Shown piece after piece: positions 15,674 through 24,667 of a stretch of DNA of 25,108 nucleotides. The notes beneath the pieces were generated by a model that saw only the letters and a program-made list of their open reading frames with translations, had not been told where the DNA came from and searched no databases. This DNA is from Hennigella sp045599065. Lineage in GTDB: Bacteria; Bacillota_I; Bacilli_A; Mycoplasmatales; Mycoplasmoidaceae. The position numbers and the translations under genes were made by a program. The DNA lies in NCBI GenBank assembly GCA_045599065.1, contig JAZRVJ010000042.1, forward strand, positions 1-25,108, written 5' to 3'. The first letter of the stretch is position 1. Each line of letters opens with the position of its first letter.

Positions 15674-16717
15674 ATGATTAACAATAATTCAATCAACAAA
15701 ACTATATATATAAGCAACAATTCAGTTGCTCTAGTTGTTTTTAACAAAGTTAATAACGAAAACAACATTCTCTTTGCCAATCAGGTTAACACTGATTATG
15801 TTAACTTAAAAGTTAAGTTGAATGAATTATTGACTAATGCTGCTAACTTCCTAGGTTTTAACATTAAGCAAGCTAATGTTATTTTCAAAGATACAGACCT
15901 ATCAAACATTGATTACTATCATCAAACTTTTGCTAACTGTACATCTATTGATGATGTTAAAAAAGAAATTTACAAGAAAGCAAAAATTGATAATTACTAT
16001 GTAAATGACATTGTTTTTGAAACAATAAACTTCAATGACTTTGATAGATCTGCAACTGCAACTTACAAAATTTGTGCTTGCAACTACATGACATACAAAA
16101 AACTAATCAACATTGTAAAACAATGTAATGTTATTGTTAACAACACTGCCAACATCTTTGGTATGTTAAACCAATCAACAAAAGGAAAAGAATTGGTGAT
16201 TGACTTTGTTGATAACAAAAACGTTGCTTGTCAATATCTTGATGGTAAGCTAGTTGCATGTCATGATTTAGATATTAACTTTAACACAATAAAGTTAGCT
16301 CTTGGTTTAAAATATGACTTATCTATAAGTCAAATTGATCAAATCCTTTCTGTTGCTAAAGTCATCACTTGTGATGAAACTAAAGATATAAACTTAGCAA
16401 TTAAATTTGACATAGCTAACAACTCAATTGAAGAAATCAAAGCAGCTAACTTTATTTATGATTGACAAAGTCAACTTTATAACCAAATCTTCAAACAAGT
16501 TGACTTTGCTGACTACACTAATGTTAATATCATTAGTAAGTTCAAAATCAATGCCATTGGTAACTTTAACATTCTTAACAGTAATGTTATTGGTTTAGAT
16601 ACTTTGGCTTTGGATAATGCAATTTGTCTAAATAACATTGACAAGTTATCTAAACTTGACAACCACTACAGCTTTGAAAATAGAATTAGCAAAGCTATTG
16701 AAGAATTACCAGCTTAG
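15674..16717 (+). CDS. Degenerate FtsA-like (actin-fold) division protein
   Basis: A 347-residue Asn-rich protein in the position of ftsA between rsmH and ftsZ. Residues 171-230 can be read as the actin-fold phosphate-2 segment: GKELVIDFVDNKNVACQYLDGKLV followed by LDINFNTIKLALGLKYDLS, aligned with FtsA's IDIGAGTT...GGNHITNDIAIGL, but the Gly-rich ATP-binding motif is lost. The N-terminus (IYISNNSVALVVF) could be the degenerate phosphate-1 motif. This is by-eye alignment; confident homology would need a profile search. One TGA at 16463 is Trp; without it the last third would be missed. It ends seven bases before ftsZ. It may anchor FtsZ without ATPase activity. Confidence 0.75.
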
Positions 16718-16723
16718 TTAACT

Positions 16724-17926
16724 ATGGAAAACTTGTTACCAAACTTCATCCTAGAGAAAGAACCTAAGAAAGAGAAACGCGTTTTCTCTAATCTTGGTTC
16801 CCAAGAAGATGGACAAGTTAAAACAAGTTTTAATATTAAAGTAATAGGTATAGGTGGTGCAGGTTGTAATGTTATAAACTACATCCACACTTACAGGCCC
16901 GATCTTAAACAAGCGTGTAACTTATACGCGCTTAATACAGATATGGGGCCTTTTAGGTTTATGGACCAAAATGCCAACCTCTTTATTTTAAATAAAGAAG
17001 AATTAAAAGGTTATGGTTCGGGTGGCAAACCTGAAGTTGGTGCCAAAGCTGTTTTGCACGATAAAGAAATACTTAAGCAAGAATTAGCCGATACAGACAT
17101 TTTGTTCATCATTGCAGGACTTGGTAAGGGAACAGGCTCTGGCGGCGCTCCTGAGCTTGCTAAAATAGCTAAAGAGCTAAATATCCTAACGGTTGCAATC
17201 GTCAACATGCCATCAATCGCTTCAGAAGGCAATGTTATCTTCAACAATGCTTTTGCAAGTTTACAAAAGTTAGCAAATGTTGTTGATAGTTTAACAACTA
17301 TCAGTAATGAAAAAATTGTTAATAATAAAAAAGATATATCATTTTATGACGCGTACAATTATGCAAATAGTCATATTAGCATGATTATCAATCAAATTGT
17401 TAACATCATCTACAGACCTACTCAAATCAACATTGATTTTGCTGACTTAAGATCATTCTTTCTAAAGAATAAGTTCTTTATGGCTAGCAGCTTTAAAGTT
17501 GCTAATAGCAACGTTTCAGAAAACGAAATCAATAGATTAATCAAAGCTAGTGTGTCTAACAACATTTGCGATGTAAATATTGCTAAAGCAAAGGAAGCAA
17601 TTGCTAACTTAGAAATAAGCAAAAAGACTAATACTAATATCATCATAAGCATTAAAAATGCTTTAGGTAATGTAACCCAAAACGAATTGATAAATTTAGT
17701 TTCAGGTATTGATTACCATGATGAAGATAGTTTAGTAATTACTTACTTAGTTTCTGGTGGAAGCTTCATGCCTCAGTTTGAATTAAATGAACCAATTGAG
17801 GAAGAAACTAAAATTGAAAATTTAAGTTTCGAAGATTATGATGCTTTATTAAAAGACGTGGAGCAAGCATCAACCCCAACTGCAGATATAGAATATATCG
17901 AGCAAGAAACTAAAGAACAAGAATAA
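16724..17926 (+). CDS. ftsZ: Cell division protein FtsZ (divergent)
   Basis: A 400-residue tubulin-like GTPase that forms the division ring. The GTP-binding parts are present: KVIGIGGAGCNV (39-50), ALNTD (69-73), and the tubulin signature as AGLGKGTGSGGAPELA (131-146), where the usual form is GGGTGTGAAP. The synergy/T7 loop that hydrolyses GTP of the next subunit is kept as INIDFADLRS (235-244) with D238 and D241. The C-terminus is acidic (EQETKEQE) and lacks the usual DIPxFLR-like peptide that binds FtsA/ZipA, which fits the degenerate FtsA-like neighbour. No TGA codons were needed. Confidence 0.94.
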   Translation: MENLLPNFILEKEPKKEKRVFSNLGSQEDGQVKTSFNIKVIGIGGAGCNVINYIHTYRPDLKQACNLYALNTDMGPFRFMDQNANLFILNKEELKGYGSGGKPEVGAKAVLHDKEILKQELADTDILFIIAGLGKGTGSGGAPELAKIAKELNILTVAIVNMPSIASEGNVIFNNAFASLQKLANVVDSLTTISNEKIVNNKKDISFYDAYNYANSHISMIINQIVNIIYRPTQINIDFADLRSFFLKNKFFMASSFKVANSNVSENEINRLIKASVSNNICDVNIAKAKEAIANLEISKKTNTNIIISIKNALGNVTQNELINLVSGIDYHDEDSLVITYLVSGGSFMPQFELNEPIEEETKIENLSFEDYDALLKDVEQASTPTADIEYIEQETKEQE

Positions 17927-17940
17927 AATCTAGAGATTTT
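17925..17940 (+). terminator. Possible weak terminator after ftsZ
   Basis: AAAATCTAGAGATTTT is a 7-bp palindrome with a two-base centre and only four T. It is a weak candidate for the end of the mraZ operon. Confidence 0.35.
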
Positions 17941-17945
17941 GATGA

Positions 17946-17972
17946 TTAGCACTTTTTTGATTAGAGTGCTAA
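17946..17972. promoter_or_regulatory. CIRCE element (HrcA operator)
   Basis: TTAGCACTT-N9-GAGTGCTAA matches the CIRCE consensus TTAGCACTC-N9-GAGTGCTAA with one mismatch (ninth base of the left arm). It is the binding site of the heat-shock repressor HrcA. The promoter's -35 (TTGATT, 17957-17962) lies in the spacer, so bound HrcA would block polymerase. Confidence 0.95.
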
Positions 17973-17986
17973 TTTTCTTATATAAT
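17957..17986 (+). promoter_or_regulatory. dnaJ-grpE promoter
   Basis: TTGATT (17957-17962), 18-base spacer, TATAAT (17981-17986). The dnaJ ATG lies 19 bases after the -10 box and has no Shine-Dalgarno sequence, so the leader is very short. Confidence 0.82.
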
Positions 17987-18005
17987 ACTATTAGTATTTT
18001 ATATT

Positions 18006-19193
18006 ATGGCAACGACAAAAAGAGATTACTACGAAATATTAGGACTATCTAGAGATGCCTCTGAACAAGATATTAAAAAGGCCTTTAGAAAGTTGGCGAT
18101 GCAATATCACCCTGATAGAAACAAGGCCCCTGATGCAGAAGCTAAATTTAAAGAAATAAACGAAGCTTATGCCGTTTTGTCTGACCCACAAAAACGTTCT
18201 ACTTATGACCGTTTTGGTCATGAAGGCTTAAACCAACAAGGATTTACTGGAGCAAATCCTTTTGATATCTTTAATGAATTCTTTGGTGGAGAAGGTGGAG
18301 TTAAATTCTCCTTTGGTGGAGATGACTCAGGAGATATCTTTGGAGATATCTTTGGTGGGTTGTTTGGTGGTGGCCGCAGAAGAAGAAATAGAGGTCAATC
18401 TGTTCCATATGAATTAAATATTCAAACTGCTATCACAATTGATTTTTTAGATTCAGTTTTAGGTTGTAAAAGAGACATCACCTTAAAAATAAAACACACG
18501 TGTGATGAATGTAAAGGTAGTGGTGTAGCTAACGAGGCTGGAGCAGAAGAAACTTGTCCTAAGTGTAATGGTTCAGGTGTAATTTTCCAAAGAAGACAAA
18601 CTCCATTTGGGATTATGCAATCCCAAACTACTTGTCCTGATTGTAATGGAACAGGTAAGATAGTTAAGAAGGTTTGTCCTAAATGTAAAGGTAAGAAATA
18701 TCAAGAAGATCTTAAGACATATGAACTTGAAATTGATCCAGGTATTGAAAACGGACAAATTGTTAGGATTAATGGTAAAGGACATAGTTTTAAAAACTAT
18801 ACTGGTGACCTTTATGTTCAAATTAATGTTAGTCCATCTAAAGTCTTTAAAAAAGAAGGAAAGAAAATATATACACAAGTAATTGTTGATCCACTATTGG
18901 CAATTACTGGTGGTAAAGTAGAAGTACCTACACCTTATGGTTATAAGATTATAAATCTTAATCCAGGTACTCCTGATTATGAAGAAATTGAAATTACTAA
19001 TGCAGGAATCAAGAATGCTAAAAAGAAACTTTTTGGCAAAGAAAACGGAGTTTTAGTTGCAGTAATTAAGTATGCAAAACCATCTAAGTATTCTAAAGAC
19101 CAAATGGAAACTTTAAAGGGCATTCTTAAAAAGAATGATCAAAACCCAGAAGTTAAAAAATACTATGAAAATGCTTCAAAGGAGATTAAATAA
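18006..19193 (+). CDS. dnaJ: Chaperone DnaJ (Hsp40)
   Basis: A 395-residue co-chaperone that delivers unfolded proteins to DnaK and stimulates its ATPase. The J domain is residues 6-70 with HPD at 35-37; a Gly/Phe-rich region spans about 78-125; the zinc centre has four CxxCxGxG-type repeats starting at C166, C184, C210 and C224 (the last reads CPKCKGKK), followed by the substrate-binding C-terminal domains. The length is normal. No TGA Trp codons occur. It is preceded by CIRCE and overlaps grpE by one base (TAATG). DnaK is not in the window; in many other bacteria grpE is upstream of dnaK and dnaJ, so the order dnaJ-grpE is rearranged. Confidence 0.97.
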   Translation: MATTKRDYYEILGLSRDASEQDIKKAFRKLAMQYHPDRNKAPDAEAKFKEINEAYAVLSDPQKRSTYDRFGHEGLNQQGFTGANPFDIFNEFFGGEGGVKFSFGGDDSGDIFGDIFGGLFGGGRRRRNRGQSVPYELNIQTAITIDFLDSVLGCKRDITLKIKHTCDECKGSGVANEAGAEETCPKCNGSGVIFQRRQTPFGIMQSQTTCPDCNGTGKIVKKVCPKCKGKKYQEDLKTYELEIDPGIENGQIVRINGKGHSFKNYTGDLYVQINVSPSKVFKKEGKKIYTQVIVDPLLAITGGKVEVPTPYGYKIINLNPGTPDYEEIEITNAGIKNAKKKLFGKENGVLVAVIKYAKPSKYSKDQMETLKGILKKNDQNPEVKKYYENASKEIK

Positions 19194-19831
19194 TGTCTAA
19201 GAAAAACAAAAAAGCTGATCTAAAGAAAGAACCTAAGAAAGAAACCCCAGAAACTCAAGAATCTAAATTAGCTAAAAGGATTATTGATTTAGAGACTTTA
19301 CTAAATAGTAAAGATAAAGAAATATCTGATCAAAAAGCTAAAGTTGAAGCTCTTAAAAAAGAGCTTGAACTTATGGCTAATGAATACAAAAATTTAATCT
19401 CTCAAGCAGAAAATAAAGCTAATGCTTTAATTAAGAAAAGAATGGATGAAAATGATCTTAAGTTAAAAGCTAATTTAGAAGAAGCAAAAAAGTATGCTAT
19501 TGAAGATAAAGCTATTGAATTAATTGATATTGTTTCTAAATTCTCAGCTGCTGTTAATCATCCAGTGCAAGATCCTAAAATTGCAAACTGATTACAAGGT
19601 TTTAAAATGTTTAACACTATGTTCAACACCTTATTAGAAGATTTGAACATTAAACAAATCAAAGTTGAAATCGGTCAAGATTTTGATCCAAATGTAATGC
19701 AATGTTTCGAAGAAACAGTTAAAGACCCTTCTAAAAAAGATAACACAATAGTTCAAATTCTAGAACCTGGCTATAAACTATACGATCACATTTTAAAACC
19801 TGTGCTTGTTAAGGTTGTTAAAAATAACTAA
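19193..19831 (+). CDS. grpE: Nucleotide exchange factor GrpE
   Basis: A 212-residue protein that releases ADP from DnaK. Residues 1-30 are a charged, Lys/Glu-rich disordered start; about 30-105 form the long coiled coil (LETLLNSKDKEISDQKAKVEALKKEL), and from about 130 the beta-domain begins with LQGFKMFNTMFNTLLEDLNIKQI, ending in VQILEPGYKLYDHILKPVLVKVVKNN, whose GYxxxDxxLRPxxVxV pattern is diagnostic. TGA at 19589 is Trp. Its ATG overlaps the dnaJ stop, so it shares the heat-shock promoter and CIRCE control. A strong terminator follows. Confidence 0.94.
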
Positions 19832-19861
19832 TCCTAAGTTGTAAACAACTTAGGATTTTTA
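19830..19861 (+). terminator. Terminator of dnaJ-grpE
   Basis: Perfect 12-bp stem AATCCTAAGTTG/CAACTTAGGATT with TAAA loop, followed by T tract. It starts in the TAA stop region of grpE. Confidence 0.92.
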
Positions 19862-19867
19862 TTTATG

Positions 19868-19873
19868 TATAAT
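19868..19873 (+). promoter_or_regulatory. -10 box for asnS
   Basis: TATAAT, 31 bases before ATG 19905, which is preceded by AGGAAG (19894-19899). The leader is a run of alternating A and T that contains other TATA-like boxes, so the exact box is uncertain. Confidence 0.5.
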
Positions 19874-19904
19874 ATATAAATATATTTATATATAGGAAGA
19901 CACA

Positions 19905-21287
19905 ATGAAAAAAATAGAAATTGCAAAAATATTTAATGATCCAGTTGAAACAATGAACAAAATAACTTTGGATGAAAAACAAATTACAATTCAAGGTTGA
20001 GTTAAATTCAACCGTGATAGTGGTAAGATTGTTTTCATTGAATTAAATGACGGAACAACTATTAAAAACTTGCAAGTTGTTTGTAAACCAAACAATTTAA
20101 AAAACTTTGAAGAAGTTAAAACTTACAGATTAGCTTCTGCTATTGAAGTTACAGGATTTTTAAAAGAAGGTAAAGAACCACTTTCGTTTGAAATGGAAGC
20201 AACAGAAGTAAAACTTCTTAAACTTGCTGATGAAAATTTCCCATTACAAAATAAAGCACACTCAAATGAATTTTTAAGAGAAATAGCTCACTGTCGTGCA
20301 AGAAGTACTACCGTTGCAGCTATTACAAAAGTAAGAACTGAATTAGCTTATGCTATTCACAGTTTCTTCCACGCTAGAGGTTTTTATTGAATGTCAAGTC
20401 CAATCATTACTTCTAATGACTGTGAAGGAGCTGGCGAAAACTTCGTCATTAAAGACAATCCAAAAAATCCATTCTTTGGATCAGCTCAAGCAGGTTTAAC
20501 TGTTTCAGGACAATTAAATGCTGAAAGCTATGCTTTAGGTTTAAAGAAAGTTTATACTTTTGGTCCGACATTTAGAGCTGAAAGATCTCATACAAATAGA
20601 CACCTTGCAGAATTTTGAATGGTTGAACCAGAAGTTAACTTCATGGACCTTAAACAATTAATGGAATTAATTGAATCAATGTTTAGAAAGATTGTTAGAC
20701 ATGTTTTGAATAATTGTCATTTTGAACTTGTTTATTTAAACAAGAAATATAACAATAACACAATTGAAACATTAAATGATATTCTAAAAAACAAGTTTGT
20801 TAGATTAGATTATGCTAAGGCAGTTGATATTTTAAAAGAAGCTATTGCTAAAGGACAAAAATTTGAAGATAATAATATCTTCTTTGGTAAAGACTTTGCT
20901 GCTGAACATGAAAGATATTTATGTGAAAAGCATTTCAAAGCACCAGTCTTTCTAGTTAACTTCCCAAAGGAAATTAAAGCTTTCTATATGAAAGAAAACA
21001 AAGACCACAAAACAGTTGCGGCTTGTGACTTACTAGTTCCAGGTGTAGGTGAAATTGTTGGTGGTTCCCAAAGGGAAGATGATTATGACAAGATTGTTAA
21101 AAAGTGTCAAGATCTAAAAATTGATACTAAAGGTCTTCAATGATATTTAGACCTACGTAAATATGGATATTTCAGATCAGCAGGCTTTGGTTTAGGATTT
21201 GAAAGAATCCTAATGTATATATGTGGAGCAGATAACATTAAAGATGTTATTCCATTCCCAAGATTTGAAGGAGAGTTAAAATTCTAA
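19905..21287 (+). CDS. asnS: Asparaginyl-tRNA synthetase
   Basis: A 460-residue class IIb enzyme that charges tRNA-Asn. The N-terminal OB-fold (residues 20-125) includes ITIQGWVKFNRDSGKIVFIELNDG; the catalytic domain shows TVSGQLNAESYALGLKKVYTFGPTFRAERS (motif 2 area) and FWMVEPE, GGSQREDD and the motif 3 GFGLGFERILMYICG near the end. These features fit AsnRS rather than AspRS. TGA codons are Trp at FYWMSSP, FWMVEP and QWYLDLR. Its stop overlaps the start of pgsA by one base (TAATG), beginning the asnS-pgsA-cinA run. Confidence 0.95.
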
Positions 21288-22030
21288 TGAAAAAAGCGTT
21301 AAATAAAAATAAAAGCGTAATGCGTAAAGAAAACATTCCTAACATGCTAATAATCTTTAGGATTATTTTAGCTGTTGCCATTGTGGTATTAATGTTAATA
21401 CCATTTGATAAATATGCAGAAGCATTGTTCGGGGAGAAAGCCTATTTTGGGGCCACAATTTATACATTTAAATCTGTGTTAAATGTTGATGGTTCACTAG
21501 ACTATTCAAATGTATATTTGAATGAAATAATTGCAGGTGGATTATTTGTCCTAGCATGTTTTACTGATTGACTAGATGGACTAATCGCAAGAAAAAAAGG
21601 ATGAGTTTCTAATTTTGGAAAATTGTGAGATCCGATTGCTGACAAGATCCTAATCAACTCAATTTTAATATGCTTTGCATATTGGCAAATGATTCCGGCT
21701 TTTATTCCTATTATTATGGTAGCAAGAGATGTAGCGGTTGATGCAGACAAAATGGTTGCTGCAAGTAAAGGTTATGTAGTTCCAGCTAATGTATTTGGAA
21801 AATTAAAAACAATTGTGCAAATGTTTGCAATTATTGTAATTTTCTTCTTCTTTAATGGTCGTATTAATTTCATTAATTCATTTGAATATCAATTAGCTCA
21901 AGATGACAGAGCAGTATGATGAGGAATTCAAAACTTACTAATGTATGTTGCTGCATTCCTATCAGTTCTATCTGGAATTATTTACTTTATTGATATTAGC
22001 AAAAACAAAAAAGCAAGACATGCAAGATAA
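21287..22030 (+). CDS. pgsA: CDP-diacylglycerol-glycerol-3-phosphate 3-phosphatidyltransferase
   Basis: A 247-residue integral membrane enzyme that makes phosphatidylglycerol phosphate, the first committed step of phosphatidylglycerol synthesis. The CDP-alcohol phosphotransferase motif D-x2-D-G-x2-A-R-x8-G-x3-D-x3-D is exact: D94, D97, G98, A101, R102, G111, D115 and D119. Hydrophobic segments lie at about 20-40, 80-93, 126-145, 175-192 and 215-235. Residues 41-78 form an extra loop between the first two segments, longer than usual. Three or more Trp are TGA (CFTDWLDG). The ATG overlaps the asnS stop; the end overlaps cinA by 11 bases. Confidence 0.95.
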
Positions 22031-22508
22031 GATAAATCAACAAATAATCAAACAATTAAATAGTTTAAAATTAACTATTTCTACATGTGAAAGTATGACT
22101 GGTGGCATGGTTGCCAACAGCCTTGTACAAGTTGAAAATGCTTCTAAATGTTTTTTAGGAGGATTTGTTAGTTATTCTGCATTTGCTAAAAACAAATTTG
22201 CTAAAGTTAAACAAGAAACTATTGATAGATACGGAACTGTATCTAACCAATGTGCAAAAGAAATGGCTTTGGGAACGCAACAAGCATTTAATGCTGATAT
22301 TGCTATTTCTGTTACAGGCAATGCTTCAAACTCTAATCCAATTGAAGGTCAACCATCAGGTATGGCTTATGTTGATATAGTTATCTTTGATAAACTACAT
22401 GAATTTAAGTTTGAATCAAAATACCAAAATAGAATAGATGTCATTAATGAATGTACAGCTTTTGTACTATTCCAACTTTGACAACTAATAAAGGATTTAA
22501 AGTATTAA
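22020..22508 (+). CDS. cinA: CinA C-terminal-type protein (PncC-like nicotinamide-nucleotide amidase)
   Basis: A 162-residue protein of the CinA C-terminal family, whose members deamidate nicotinamide mononucleotide. The start has STCESMTGGMVANSLVQV (family form AESCTGG), then CFLGGFVSYSAFAKNKF (family form GGxVxYSxxAK), GTVSNQCAKEMALG, and IAISVTGNASN with PSGMAYVDI. The usual VTGIAGP sequence is altered to VTGNASN. The N-terminal MoCF-like COG1058 domain is absent, as in PncC. The ATG lies in the end of pgsA; the longer in-frame upstream extension would lie wholly inside pgsA and was not used. One TGA near the end is Trp. The order pgsA-cinA-recA is conserved in Firmicutes. Confidence 0.9.
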
Positions 22509-22509
22509 T

Positions 22510-23148
22510 ATGCATCCAGGGTATATTGCAGGTTATGTCATCTTTTTAGCTGTGATGATTGTCGTAGCTATCTTTATGTATGCCTACAATACCTATACTA
22601 AAAACAGACTTTTTAGTAAAACTAAACTTTCAGTTGTAGCTATTATTATTTTTAGCTTACTGATCGCTTGTTTTAGTATTATTGGTGGTTATTTTGCTTG
22701 ACATATGACTACGCCAGATGTAGAGCAAGCAGATAAACTACATGTAATTTTTAGTTTTATTCTTGCTGGTTTATGCATAGCATATTTAATATCTTTTATT
22801 GTTATTACAATAACTAATAATAAAAACAAGATCAATTATGCTGATTTAGCTAAAATTGACTGACAAGCTAAAATTGATAGTCTTAAGGCTCAAATTGGTG
22901 ATGTTGAAGCCCTAAAACAACAATTAGCTACTAAACATAAAAAGTACTACCAACAAATGCTTTCGTACTACGAAACCATCCTAAATAATGCAAGAAATAA
23001 AAAAATTTTTACGAACCAAGAAATCGCAGATATTATTACTTTTAATGATGCGTTTAGCCACAAATGATCTCGTTTTTTGAATAGTTACCAATTATTGCTA
23101 ACTTTCCAATATTGTGCAATTTTTGCAAAAAATCTGTCACAAAAATAA
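22510..23148 (+). CDS. Membrane protein with C-terminal coiled coil, unknown function
   Basis: A 212-residue protein that I do not recognise. Three hydrophobic segments are at about 6-26, 40-64 and 78-101; then a charged stretch (105-160) with a heptad-like pattern (KIDSLKAQIGDVEALKQQL), followed by a final helical part rich in aromatic residues. TGA at about 22699, 22860 and 23065 is Trp. It sits one base after cinA and 39 bases before recA, in the place where some Firmicutes carry rny (RNase Y), which also joins a membrane anchor to a coiled coil. No KH or HD domain is present here, so it is not RNase Y. Its conserved position in the operon may indicate a membrane or nucleoid link. Confidence 0.7.
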
Positions 23149-23187
23149 ATTTTTATGTCAATAGTATATGGGAGAGCATAAAAACTT

Positions 23188-24168
23188 ATGGAAAATCAAA
23201 AATTATTTGAACAAACAATTAAAGAGATAGAAACCCAATTTGGTAAGGGTTCTATTATCAACTTTGAAAAATCTAAAGCAATAGATTGTGAAACTATCTC
23301 ATCAGGTAGTATTAATCTAGATAAGGCTTTAGGTTGTGGTGGCTACCCAAAGGGTAGAGTCATCGAAATCTATGGTAATGAAAGTAGTGGTAAAACAACT
23401 TTAGCTTTACAAGCCATAGCTCAATGCCAAAAGAAAGGCGGTAAGTGTGCTTACATAGATGTAGAGCATGCTTTGAATGCAAAATATTGTCAAGCTAATG
23501 GAGTGGATATTAAAAAGCTGCTATTAGCTCAACCTGAAAGTGGTGAACAATCTTTTGCCATTATTGAAGCCTTAGCTAAAACAGGTATGATAGATCTAAT
23601 CGTAGTTGACTCTGTTGCTGCTTTAGTTCCTGAAGCAGAAATAAATGGTGACTATGATGATCAAAACATTGGTCTTCATGCAAGACTAATGTCTAAAGGG
23701 TTAAGATTACTTGAACCTGTGTTAGCAAAATATAACACTTGTGTTATATTTATCAACCAAATAAGAGAAAAAGTAGGAGTAATGTTTGGTGATAGCAAAA
23801 CTACCACTGGTGGTTGAGCTTTGAAATTCTTTTCTAGTATCAGAATTGAATTAAGAAGAGCTGAACTAATTAAAAGTGGTACTAATGTTATCGGTATTAA
23901 AACGCATGCAAGAGTCATTAAAAATAAAATGGCTCCACCTTTACAATCGACTTTTTTAAGCATTTATTTCAATTGTGGTTTTGATAAACAAGCAGAAATT
24001 ATTGATAATGCAATAGAAAATGGCATTATTGCTAAATCTGGGTCTTGATTTTATTACAAAGATCACAAGATTGCACAAGGTAAAGAAGGCACAAAAGCTT
24101 TCTTAACTGATCCTAAAAATAAGAAAATCTTTGAAGAAGTAACGAAGTTAGTCCTTAAATCTGCTTAA
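23188..24168 (+). CDS. recA: DNA recombinase RecA
   Basis: A 326-residue ATP-dependent strand-exchange protein. Walker A is GNESSGKTT (63-71; usual GPESSGKTT, so Pro is Asn), the MAW-like VEHALNAKYC block follows, LIVVDSVAALVPEAEI is Walker B with loop L1, and FINQIREKVGVMFGDSKTTTGGWALKFF is the signature with loop L2 (split here over about 190-217), where the usual Asn after TGG is Trp from TGA. It is shorter than the ~350-residue norm because the acidic C-terminal tail is missing. GGGAGAG at 23170-23176 precedes ATG. No LexA-like box is visible upstream, consistent with an absent SOS system. No terminator follows; the next -10 box comes 17 bases after the stop. Confidence 0.96.
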
Positions 24169-24184
24169 TTTTTTACACGGAGTA

Positions 24185-24190
24185 TATAAT
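24185..24190 (+). promoter_or_regulatory. -10 box before the tandem small-protein family
   Basis: TATAAT four bases before ATG 24195. At normal spacing transcription would begin at or just inside the ATG, so either this box gives a leaderless mRNA or the family is read through from recA; a GGAG lies at 24179-24182, rather far from the ATG. Confidence 0.45.
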
Positions 24191-24194
24191 ACTT

Positions 24195-24230
24195 ATGAAA
24201 ATTAAGATTATGATCTGTGAATGAAATAAA
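24195..24230 (+). repeat. Perfect 36-base repeat, copy 1
   Basis: Identical to 24395-24430, exactly 200 bases apart; covers the first 12 codons of paralogues 1 and 2. Confidence 0.95.
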
Positions 24231-24395
24231 GATCTTGAAGGTAAATCATTAGAAGTTCAAAAAGTTACTTCTAAAGGTCCTACGATAAAAGAACTTTTGG
24301 TACAAATCATTCATAGATTAGATAGACTTGAAACAAGAATTGACAAAGTTGTCACATTAAATCATTTGATTGATCCATCAATGGACAAGCAATAA
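24195..24395 (+). CDS. Tandem small paralogue 1, unknown function
   Basis: A 66-residue protein starting MKIKIMICEWNKDLEGK. Trp at residue 10 is TGA. The first half is a short strand-like sequence followed by LEVQKVTSKGPT; the second half (about 29-53) is an amphipathic helix with heptad spacing (IKELLVQIIHRLDRLETRIDKV), probably a coiled coil. I do not recognise the family. Its first 36 bases are identical to those of the next gene, and bases 43-90 are nearly identical to those of the third gene. It overlaps the second gene by one base (TAATG). Confidence 0.65.
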
Positions 24396-24430
24396 TGAAA
24401 ATTAAGATTATGATCTGTGAATGAAATAAA
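24395..24430 (+). repeat. Perfect 36-base repeat, copy 2
   Basis: Second copy of the repeat at 24195-24230, starting at the ATG of paralogue 2. Paralogue 3 has only a diverged version of it. Confidence 0.95.
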
Positions 24431-24667
24431 ACTTTAGAGAACAAGGAGTTGGAAGTAAAGAAAATTACTAAGCACCATGATCATCATGGTTCTAAAGATT
24501 CTAAACCTCCTAAGTGGTTTACAGATTATATGGAAAAGTTTGAAAAAAAGATTGATCAAAAGATTTACAACGCTTTTAACAATCCACCTAAACCTCCTAA
24601 ATGGTTTACAGATTATATGGACAATTTTGCAAAAATTAATAATTTGAAATTATCAAATGAAAATTAA
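24395..24667 (+). CDS. Tandem small paralogue 2 with internal duplication
   Basis: A 90-residue protein with the same first 12 residues as paralogue 1 (MKIKIMICEWNK), then LEVKKITKHHDHHGSKD, a His-rich linker (residues 28-32), and two copies of PPKWFTDYMxxFxK (about 38-51 and 67-80) separated by a helical IDQKIYNAFNN. The function is unknown. A 32-base duplication (24503-24534 and 24590-24621, one mismatch) accounts for the two copies. It overlaps the third gene by 11 bases. The shared amino terminus with different carboxyl parts suggests a modular family. Confidence 0.65.
24503..24621 (+). repeat. Intragenic 32-base duplication
   Basis: Copies at 24503-24534 and 24590-24621 differ by one base and are 87 bases (29 codons) apart, so they stay in frame and encode PPKWFTDYM twice. 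Confidence 0.93.

Noticed and set aside
21945..22019. Longer cinA start inside pgsA
   Set aside because: The extension lies in conserved pgsA sequence, and the CinA family homology begins after ATG 22020.
22165..22380. Plus-strand frame within cinA
   Set aside because: Out-of-frame shadow; cinA motifs are continuous in the other frame.
23149..23187. LexA/SOS box before recA
   Set aside because: No GAAC-N4-GTTC or CTGT-N8-ACAG type palindrome is visible in the gap.
23676..23963. Minus-strand frame of 95 codons opposite recA
   Set aside because: recA is continuous on the plus strand through conserved loop L2; the minus frame has no signals.
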